Assembly: GCA_030430205.1 (NCBI GenBank)
Contig: JAUIGE010000001.1
Location: forward strand, 372,001-436,000
Origin: Bacteroidia bacterium
Lineage (GTDB): Bacteria > Bacteroidota > Bacteroidia > J057
DNA length: 64,000 nt
Direction of reading: 5' to 3'
The notes beneath the pieces are model-generated. The model made no database searches, was not told the origin of the DNA, and worked only from the letters and a program-made list of their open reading frames with translations. Shown in pieces: positions 28,675 to 37,000 of this stretch. The position numbers and the translations under genes were made by a program. Each line of letters starts with the position of its first letter. Positions within the stretch are counted from its first letter, which is position 1.

Positions 28675-30089
28675 AAATCATCCATATCAACGACCTTCTC
28701 TATAAAACCCAGGCTATGCTTGTTTGGGATCAGGCCAAAAGTTGTAATCAGAATCAGTTGAAGCTGTTTCTTCGTCTGACTTATCTGCTGAAATGTACTT
28801 CTCTTTCTACGAAGTTTTGTAGCCTCTTCTTTCGTCAGGGCAAAATCATCATTGTAAAATTTGATCTCACAAAGTGAGATCACATGATCTTGTCTTTCAA
28901 TCAGCAAATCTATTTGGGCACCTTCCATTTCTTCTGATCCTTTTGTCAAAAAGCTAAATTGTCGCGTATGGACACCCGAGATTCCCAAGGCCATTTTTAT
29001 CTGATCAATATGCTGCAAACAAATATTTTCAAAAGCATACCCGCTCCAGGATTTCCAGGACTGAGTTTGACTTAAACTTTGCCAGTTTCCATGCTCTTTT
29101 TCAGGGATGGCATCGATGTATTTGAGATAAAAAAGGGAATAATTATCCGTCAAGCGATATATGCTTTCTTTCTTTTTTTTGTTGAAGGGAATATAGGAAG
29201 TGATGAAACCAGATTGTTCCAATTCTTTCAAAATCGTACTTAACCCACCACCATCTTTCATGCGGGTTGCTGCTAATATTTCAGTTCGGCTAAGGCCTTT
29301 CCAACTGCCCGCAAGTATCCTGGCGATTTTTTCGTATCGCTCTGGTCGGGAAAAAAGAGAACTATAAAGATTGCCAAACTCAGTCCTTAGAAGGCCATTG
29401 GGATGGAAACAAATATCATCAATATTTTGAATCGCGCTTTTTCCACCTTCCACCTGATCTAAATAATGTGGAATGCCTCCCATCGTCATATAAAGCAGCA
29501 GGAGTTGATATCTTCCGAAAGAAATATTTCTTTCCTCAAAGTAGGCTTCGGTTTCTGATAAGGTAAAAGCCGATAGCACCATTTTTCGGGTAACCCGATT
29601 ATGTAAGCCGCCTTTGTTATTGATGATCTTTTTGATCATCCAGGCCGTTGCAGAGCCGCATATGATGACAACGATATTTTGCCGGGAAGCGTAACTGTTC
29701 CAAAAATAGCTGAATCCGGTCAGGAAATCAGATTTAGCAGTTGCTACCCAAGGTAGTTCATCTATGAAAACAACTTTTTTTCTCCCTAAATCACCCAGTG
29801 AATCCATGTATTCTTTTAACCTGTGAAAAGCGGCTAACCAATCTTGGGGTACTGCTTCCAGCTCGTCCACTTGTGAGGCTTCTTTTAGGCTATAGGTAAA
29901 GTTTCTCAGTTGTTGTTCTTTATTCCCATCCTTCAACCCTACCATTTCAAAGTCCATTTTCCCTTCAAAAAAAGACCGAACAAGGTACGTTTTACCTACC
30001 CGACGTCTTCCTATTACAGCTATAAGCTCTGCTTTGGGAGAGGAGAATGCTTTATTTAAGGTTTCTTTTTCTTGTATTCTTCCAATCAT
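28656..30089 (-). CDS. ATP-binding protein, AAA (archaeal-type ATPase) with C-terminal DUF234 nuclease-like domain
   Basis: Walker A IGRRRVGKTYLVRSFF, Walker B KKVVFIDELPWVA, sensor ICGSATAWMIKK; C-terminal AQIDLLIERQDHVISLCEIKF. Confidence 0.9.
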   Translation of the reverse strand: MIGRIQEKETLNKAFSSPKAELIAVIGRRRVGKTYLVRSFFEGKMDFEMVGLKDGNKEQQLRNFTYSLKEASQVDELEAVPQDWLAAFHRLKEYMDSLGDLGRKKVVFIDELPWVATAKSDFLTGFSYFWNSYASRQNIVVIICGSATAWMIKKIINNKGGLHNRVTRKMVLSAFTLSETEAYFEERNISFGRYQLLLLYMTMGGIPHYLDQVEGGKSAIQNIDDICFHPNGLLRTEFGNLYSSLFSRPERYEKIARILAGSWKGLSRTEILAATRMKDGGGLSTILKELEQSGFITSYIPFNKKKKESIYRLTDNYSLFYLKYIDAIPEKEHGNWQSLSQTQSWKSWSGYAFENICLQHIDQIKMALGISGVHTRQFSFLTKGSEEMEGAQIDLLIERQDHVISLCEIKFYNDDFALTKEEATKLRRKRSTFQQISQTKKQLQLILITTFGLIPNKHSLGFIEKVVDMDDLFADIK

Positions 30090-30098
30090 GTCTACTGG

Positions 30099-30197
30099 AT
30101 AAGTTGCGGAATCTATGCAAATATATATAGATTCCGCAACTTATGGTATATATAAGTTGCGGAATCTATATCAATCAGGGTACTTTCCGCAACTTAT
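30099..30197. repeat. Two 46-bp dyads (ATAAGTTGCGGAATCTAT ... TTCCGCAACTTAT) at 53-bp period upstream of ATPase gene
   Basis: 18-mers at 30099-30116 and 30152-30169 identical; 30127-30144 exact inverse; 30185-30197 shares 13-bp inverse core. Confidence 0.92.
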
Positions 30198-30199
30198 CC

Positions 30200-30224
30200 C
30201 GTGATAAGCAAATAGCTTATCACG
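30200..30224. terminator. Hairpin overlapping the 3' end of the acetyl-CoA hydrolase gene
   Basis: CGTGATAAG-CAAATAG-CTTATCACG, 9-bp perfect stem. Confidence 0.45.
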
Positions 30225-31497
30225 AAATCATCATCTTCGCATTTTCGTACACCATCTTCGAAATAGCCTCCCTGTCATCGGGATGAGCGATTTTTATCAT
30301 TTGGCGAGCTCGCTCTTTCAGGTTTTTGGCATAGAGGTGCGCGATGCCATGCTCTGTGACGATATAGTGAACGTGAGCCCTGGTAGTCACCACGGAAGCC
30401 CCGGGCTTCAGGATCGGCACGATCCGTGCCAGCCCGCGGGAAGTCCTCGATGGCAATGCCAAAATAGCTTTTCCTCCTGCTGATAAGGAAGCGCCCCGGA
30501 TGAAGTCCATCTGTCCGCCTACGCCGGAGTATTGGTGCGTGCCGATAGAATCGGCGCATACCTGCCCAAAAACATCTATCTCAATGGCGCTGTTGATCGC
30601 CGTCACTTTCGGATTTTTGCGGATCGTCCGCGTGTCATTGACATAGCCGACATCCATCATGTTTACGATGGGGTTATTGTCAATGAAGTCATAGATTTTC
30701 CTCGTTCCAAAGGCAAAACCGGAGACGATCTTACCCGGCTCTGTGACTTTTTGGGAGCCGTTGATTACGCCTCTTTCAACCAGATCGACGATGCCATCGG
30801 AGCACATCTCGGTATGGATGCCCAGGTTTTTATGGTGAATCAATTGTTTGAGTGCGGCATTGGGAATGCCGCCGATGCCCATTTGCAGGGTGGCGCCATC
30901 TTCTACCAAAGATGCGATATGACTGCCGATTTTTGTCTCTACTTCAGTTGGTTCATTGATGGTCATCTCGGGTAAGGGATCGTTTACCTCGACAAAACTA
31001 TCAATCTGGCTCATGTGCAGGATACCGTTGCCATGCACAAAAGGCATATTGGGATTGACCTGAGCGATGATATGTTTTGCGGTATCTATCGCTGCATTGG
31101 AAACATCAACGGAGCAACCCAATGAACAAAAACCTTTTTCATTGGGCTGAGAAACAGTCACCATGGCCACATCTATAGGCATGAGGCCAGAGCGAAAAAG
31201 GTTAGGGATTTCACTCAGAAATATAGGAACATAGTTCGCTATGCCCTTTTGTACCTGCTTTCTGATATTTGCCCCGACAAAAAAACTATTGACGATAAAG
31301 CTGTCCTGATACGCATCATCTGCATAAGGAGCTGGCCCCTCGGTATGCAGGCTGACGATTTCGACATCCCGTAGTTCGGCATGCCGATCAGTCAGGGCTT
31401 TTACAAGCCGGATGGGGGTGGCGGCAGCGGAATGCAAAAAGACCCTATCGTGGGATTTAACAATTTTGACGGCTTCTTCAGGCGTTGTGGTTAGCAT
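30220..31497 (-). CDS. Acetyl-CoA hydrolase / 4-hydroxybutyrate CoA-transferase family protein
   Basis: VKSHDRVFLHSAAATPIRLVKAL, LQMGIGGIPNAAL, HTEMCSDGIVDLVERG, GVGGQMDFIRGASLS. Confidence 0.92.
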   Translation of the reverse strand: MLTTTPEEAVKIVKSHDRVFLHSAAATPIRLVKALTDRHAELRDVEIVSLHTEGPAPYADDAYQDSFIVNSFFVGANIRKQVQKGIANYVPIFLSEIPNLFRSGLMPIDVAMVTVSQPNEKGFCSLGCSVDVSNAAIDTAKHIIAQVNPNMPFVHGNGILHMSQIDSFVEVNDPLPEMTINEPTEVETKIGSHIASLVEDGATLQMGIGGIPNAALKQLIHHKNLGIHTEMCSDGIVDLVERGVINGSQKVTEPGKIVSGFAFGTRKIYDFIDNNPIVNMMDVGYVNDTRTIRKNPKVTAINSAIEIDVFGQVCADSIGTHQYSGVGGQMDFIRGASLSAGGKAILALPSRTSRGLARIVPILKPGASVVTTRAHVHYIVTEHGIAHLYAKNLKERARQMIKIAHPDDREAISKMVYENAKMMIS

Positions 31498-31639
31498 AAG
31501 TTATTTTTCTACAAATGAATTTCCCGCAAATGTAAGGCTGACTGTTTGTTTTTGAGAATACCTAAAAGCAGGGCCCTTTTGTGCTTTTTATGACTAATGT
31601 CATTATTTAAAAGCAAACTCTCTTATTGGTCCGCATGAT

Positions 31640-31960
31640 TTCATCATGAATCAACTTACCCAATTGTATACTCTCTCTTCAATTTTGGGAAGTACGACAC
31701 TTTTGATCTGCGCTTTTAAGCGTATTTATTCGCACATGGTACTTCCGATCTTGCGGGAGAAGAGAGAACAATTTGGCCAAATCCTGTCGGGCGATCGCTT
31801 TTAGTTCAGCATTTTTTTCAGGAAAATCTATGCTCTGAATGCTGTCTTCCAGGTCCAGCAGTATTTCAGGTGCACAAATGGAAGTGATCTGGAAGATCTT
31901 TCTTGCTGTTTGTAAAGGGTTTTTGGCTGGAAAGCATTGATATACAGTGATTGGGTTCAT
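31640..31960 (-). pseudogene. HpcH/HpaI aldolase / citrate lyase beta-like (CitE) fragment, frameshifted and truncated
   Basis: In-frame ICAPEILLDLEDSIQ...YHVRINTLKS then, in another frame, IKSVVLPKIEERVYNWVS*. Confidence 0.72.
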
Positions 31961-32102
31961 GACAAATGGACTTTGTCTACCCTAACGTAGTTTAGCTGTT
32001 ATTTGCAGCTTTCCACCCAAAACTATTAAGCAAGTCATGCTTGCTGCTGAGCCTATTTATCTGGGTATGGCATCCTAAATCCAGAGTAAGTGCCATGCTC
32101 TG

Positions 32103-32699
32103 TTAATCTTTGGATTTGAGTTTTTTCCCTGGTTTCGTCCCTATCTTAAAGGACAAGCTTTGAAATTCACGATTTTCTATGCAGCACGTTTTTCCTTTTC
32201 CAAAAAAGGCCGAGGGGCTATAAGCAATTAAAAAGTCATCCAGGTTTTTTCCGTCCATTTGTTCAACGATGGGCCTTGAATAGGTTTTGTTAAAAGTCCA
32301 TTCATTTAAATACCCCATTCCATTGCTGTCAACAGTTAACACATTACCTTTTTCCTTTGATAGCACCAGGGTTATTTCGCCATTGTATCCATTTGGAACT
32401 TTAATTTTCAAGGTTGGAGAATACAATTGGTAATGAAATGCTATAAAAGAAAGGGTTGTCAGAATTAAGAAGGTTGTCATCCAAGCCATTTTCTTGAAAA
32501 TCAATTTAGCAATTGATGCAACAAGTAAGCAGCCAATCATAATTCCAAGGAGCACGATGCCTCCTAAAAATGTCCCAGACAGAATCATGCCTCCCGGCAC
32601 ATTTGATAGCTTAATTATCAAAGTCAGCAAAAGGGTAACTGATAGTACTGTCAGTAATATTTTCAGTTTTCGATTTGTCATTTTGAAATCGATCGGCAT
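32103..32699 (-). CDS. Hypothetical membrane protein
   Basis: Three hydrophobic N-terminal segments. Confidence 0.5.
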   Translation of the reverse strand: MPIDFKMTNRKLKILLTVLSVTLLLTLIIKLSNVPGGMILSGTFLGGIVLLGIMIGCLLVASIAKLIFKKMAWMTTFLILTTLSFIAFHYQLYSPTLKIKVPNGYNGEITLVLSKEKGNVLTVDSNGMGYLNEWTFNKTYSRPIVEQMDGKNLDDFLIAYSPSAFFGKGKTCCIENREFQSLSFKIGTKPGKKLKSKD

Positions 32700-32712
32700 G
32701 TCGGGTTATAAC

Positions 32713-33462
32713 CTACTTTATCTTAACTATTACCCCATGCCCATTCAAATTGTGGATCACGATTCTATCCTCCATTTCTCTTTGGCTTTCAACAAATTTG
32801 GTGACGCCTTGTGTTCCTGAAAAACCATAGTCATCATAAACAACCGTCCCCCCGATAACCAATTTATCCCATATCCACTCTGTGATCTCTTTTGCTCCCT
32901 GATATACATCTACATCTATGTGGCAAAACTTAAACTTCCTGTCTTTTACGAAAGACCCGGTATCATCAGGAAACATGCCAGTCAGGATTTCTGCATTCTC
33001 TATGTTTAAGCCTTTGAGCAGGTTCGAAACGACTTCTTCCGACGTATCAGCATGCTCTCCATTTACATATCTGTTGTCTTTCTCGCCAGCTTTTACGACT
33101 CCCTCAAATGTGTCACATATATATGTTTTTGAGCCTTTTGAGTATTTCTGAGCGGCCATGGCAATGATGGCCCCTGTGCCTCCTCTCCAAGCCCCGACCT
33201 CGATAAAATCTCCATCTAAGCTTCTCAAATCTTTACTGAGCTGCCAGAGTTCATAACATCTGTAGATACCAACCAATGTATGGGTTTTAACTTGTTGGTA
33301 TACTTCCTGAAAGTCCTGATCTGAAATCCAAGGAGAGTAGGTAGCTCTGGGCAAAACAACAGATTGGGGAAAATCCCCTTCCATCAATTTATATTTCCGC
33401 AATACGATCTCGTATCCCTTCCTTTTGTAGTAATTTTTAATTGCTTTTTGAATGATATTCAT
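32713..33462 (-). CDS. TylF/MycF-family O-methyltransferase-like
   Basis: GDFIEVGAWRGGTGAIIAMAAQ, YICDTFEGV, FKFCHIDVDVYQGAKEITEWIWDKLVIGGTVVYDDYG. Confidence 0.85.
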   Translation of the reverse strand: MNIIQKAIKNYYKRKGYEIVLRKYKLMEGDFPQSVVLPRATYSPWISDQDFQEVYQQVKTHTLVGIYRCYELWQLSKDLRSLDGDFIEVGAWRGGTGAIIAMAAQKYSKGSKTYICDTFEGVVKAGEKDNRYVNGEHADTSEEVVSNLLKGLNIENAEILTGMFPDDTGSFVKDRKFKFCHIDVDVYQGAKEITEWIWDKLVIGGTVVYDDYGFSGTQGVTKFVESQREMEDRIVIHNLNGHGVIVKIK

Positions 33463-33606
33463 GTTTTCTTGATTATGCTCTATCTGAGCTAGAATGGGAT
33501 CTTCTCTTCAGCTCATGAAGCCTTGTAAAGGCGGCAAGATAGCGAGGGGGGAAAAATATCCCAAGGGGGCGCTTGTTTTTTGGCGGAAATTTATGATCCG
33601 GTCCTT

Positions 33607-33996
33607 TTACGTTGAGGCTTTTATCCATTCTCTTACAATTTCAATCACCTCTGTTCTCCCGTTTTCAACCTCTGTTAAATTCCTGAATGTTGCTACTGCT
33701 CTATCGTTTTCCTTCCAGGTCAAAAGGGTAGAATTTACTTGAATAAGTTTTTCTTTGGGTTGTTCCCGTTTTTTTGCTCCCCTGTGAAAAATCAATTGAA
33801 CTTGTTTCGGTGGTTGAATTCTCATTGTTATCCGGTCTTCATCGCCAAAGCAATAATTCGGTCCATTCCACTTGATGTTTTCTGTTAAGCCATTTACCGA
33901 ATTTAAAATTATCAGCCGTAATTGTTCAATTACAGCCCTGAAAGGGTGATTTAATTCATCTAGAAATTTTGTCACCTCGCTATTTAAGTTGTTCAT
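33607..33996 (-). CDS. DUF1801 domain protein
   Basis: LRLIILNSVNGLTENIKWNGPNYCFGDEDRITMRIQPPKQVQLIFHRGAKK. Confidence 0.75.
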   Translation of the reverse strand: MNNLNSEVTKFLDELNHPFRAVIEQLRLIILNSVNGLTENIKWNGPNYCFGDEDRITMRIQPPKQVQLIFHRGAKKREQPKEKLIQVNSTLLTWKENDRAVATFRNLTEVENGRTEVIEIVREWIKAST

Positions 33997-34005
33997 TTAT
34001 TAAAA

Positions 34006-37000
34006 TTATTTCACCACCGTCTCCCGATAACTCGGGAGATACCAGCTATCGCTACGCGCCTGCTCCAGGGTATAGACCCTGGCCTTGCCCTTATACCGCC
34101 ACATATCTGTGGCCTGATTTCCGACTTTGATCGTGAAACGATCTGAGTAAGAGCGATACACTTTGAGGTCGTCAAAGAGGACTTCGGCGCTGCCGGTGCG
34201 GAAGGAAACATAATGCCCCGATTTGAGCGGGATGAGCGGATCTTGCCAGGCAAGAGCGATCTCGTTATTGAGGTAGATTTCTATTTTGCCCAGCACTGCA
34301 TCGTAGAGGATTTTCACATCGTACCAGATGTCAGTTTTTAGATCGATCGTGGCTGACCGTTTTTTATCTATCACATCGTCAGAAGAGCGATAGATTTCGA
34401 CTTTGTCGGCTTCGCTGTCATTTTTTCTGAACCATACAAAGTAGGAATCGCCGCGGTTGGGTTTGCTGGCATCACTGCAAAAGAAGTGAAAGCCAAAGCG
34501 TTTGTTGTCGCCGGTGCTCAGGATGCGCGCATCGAAGTTGTAGAGGTAGCTCGTATTGCCTGTCTGGAGCAGGCGGTGATGCAGGTTGCCGTTGGTGGCC
34601 TCGGGGTCGGATTGGCGAAGGTTGCCAAAGAGGTTGATTTCCCATTTACCGACTTCCTGCTTCCAGCCTTTTTCTATTTTGCCAAAGTTATCGTGCAAAA
34701 AGCCTTGCTGATCGTTGGCGGTCCAGTTGGCCCCGTCATAGTCCGACGCCAGCACAAAGCGCTGGTCTACGCCGTCTCTCGGCGGAAAGTCAATGATAAA
34801 ATCATGGCTGTAGCTGCTGCCCAGCCATACTTTCGAACTAGCAGCTCCATTCAAAGCCGCTTTGGCTTTGTTGGTCTCGCCGCCCCGGCTTGCGCCGCTA
34901 TTGGCGCTACCCGACGATCCGGAAGTACTTCCGGATGAACCGCCGGAAGTCGTACTTCCGCCAGTATTCCCGCCTGTACTTGTGCCCGTATTTCCACCGG
35001 AACTTCCGCCTGTGTTTCCACTTGTATTTCCTCCGGAACTTGTTCCGCCTCCTGAGTTTGCAATCGTTCCGCTATCAGCAGAAAAGAAAATTTTTGCGCC
35101 TTCAGCGCTGACAGGCGACCAAAGCAAGCGGTCGCCCCAGCCGACCACGAGGGTGCTGATGCGCACTGCGTCGGTGCGCTTATCGGGACTTTCGACCCGA
35201 ACGGTATTGGGTTCATTGGGTCCGACGGTAATGGTCACCGACTGCTGGCGATTTTGAAAAATTTGAATATCATCATATTCCGCCACGCAGCCGCCAGTGC
35301 GGAGAGAAATGGCTTTTCCCGTTTTGATTGGCTTCGGATCTGTCCATGCCACCCGAAATGCATTGTCCATATAGACTTCCATGCGCCCTTTGCGCGGATT
35401 ATAGACGACTTTGAAGTCATAAGCCTCGTTTTCATTCAAGGTGACACGCTGGTCTGCGCGCATGGTAAATTCGTCATTTCGCACTTCGTAAATCTCTATT
35501 TTGTCCCCTTCGTCCGTATCCCGTATCCACACAAAATAGGAGTCCCCTCTGTCTTCCTTTTGCGGGTCGCTGCAGAAAAAGTGCAACCCAAAACGCTTAT
35601 TGGTAGACGTGCCACTCACCCGCCCTATCCAATGGTAGATGTAGGTATGATCGGCATCTTGCGCGACTTCCGCATAGAGGTTGCTGTTTCCTTCATTTGC
35701 ATTCAATTGGGCGAGTCGCCCATCTCTTACTTCCCAGCTGCCCGCGACAGCTTTCCAGTCCGGGTGCAGGCTGCTCCCGGAAAAATCATCAAAAAGGAAG
35801 CCTTTTTCGGTTACGCCACGGAATCCCTGTGGCGTATAGGTCGCCACGGAGTAAAAGCGGTTTGCCAGGCCCCGGCCATTTCTATCCCTGTCGTTAAAAC
35901 CGACATTGAAAGATTTGTCATAGCTGTTTTTAAGGCTGGGAGTAGAAAGAGGAGATTTATTGGTAAAAACCAAATTGGGTTTGAATGCTTTCGAAGGCAA
36001 GCTGACATTGACAGGTGGCGGGGTATTGTTTCCGTTATTTGTTGGATCTCCGCCTGTCGTTCCGCCAGAAGTATTTCCGCTGTTGTCAATCACTACGGTA
36101 ACTTGTCCATCATCGCTGGTATTGTTACCTCCGATCGTATTCCATTGCGCAGCCCAACCTGGGGCCATCGTCCGTTTGTCGGAAGTGAATACCAGGGTCA
36201 TGGCATTGCCGGAAGAAGTGACGGTCCCGGGGTTTTTGTTCCCAGAATATTTGCCTAACAGCTTGCTGCGGTCGTTTTCGCCATCGTAGATGCTGAGGAC
36301 GTCCAGGCCGTCTTCGGTTTCGAAGGAAGAAAATTTCATCTGCACCCTGCCGCCATTGGGCGGCTTGATCGTGTAGGAATATTCCTCCTGATCGCTGTAA
36401 TCGGCTTCCCGCCCGCCTGTATCATAAAATCGTCCGGCATTGAGGGAGACAATATATTGTTTCGCCTGGCCTTTTCGGCTGATGACCGGGGTCTGAAAAT
36501 TATGCCCGACACGGGCAGAGGTGTCTTTTGCGGTTCCGCAAACTGCTTCGAGTTGCCATTGATAGGGCGCGTCAGCGGCCAGGCCTGTGATCGTAATTTT
36601 GTTGTTTTGCGGTTTAAAAAGCAAGGCCTTCCCTCCGGGAATATTCCGCCGAATCAGGTATAGTTGATAATAATCAGCTTTATCAACCTTGTCCCAACTC
36701 AAGGTTGCCGTGAGTGCCGTCAGGCTTTTATCCTCTACCATCAAATTGGCAGGCGATCCACAGTCTTCTTTCTTTTTGTCGGAAGAATAGGAAATCTTCC
36801 ATCCCTCGTGATTGAACTGGCAATCGGATTGAAATTCGATATAGGCACGGCCCGTTTTGGCGACCAGTTTATTGGGTTTGGGTAAAGCGTTACCACTGAA
36901 TTTGCCCAGCAAAACGCCGTTTCTGTTATCGCCATCATATATTTCGATGATGTCATATCCTGCCTCTGTATCCAGTGCATCGAATGTCAATTCGAGCTGG

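Noticed and set aside
34862-35257. Pro-rich plus-strand ORF (VFPPVLVPVFPPELPPVFPLVFPPELV)
   Set aside because: Antisense reading of the Gly/Ser linker repeat, not an independent gene.
35254-36258. 334-aa plus-strand ORF antisense to the amidase gene
   Set aside because: Shadow ORF in a GC-biased coding region; no domain pattern, opposite strand has clear domains.
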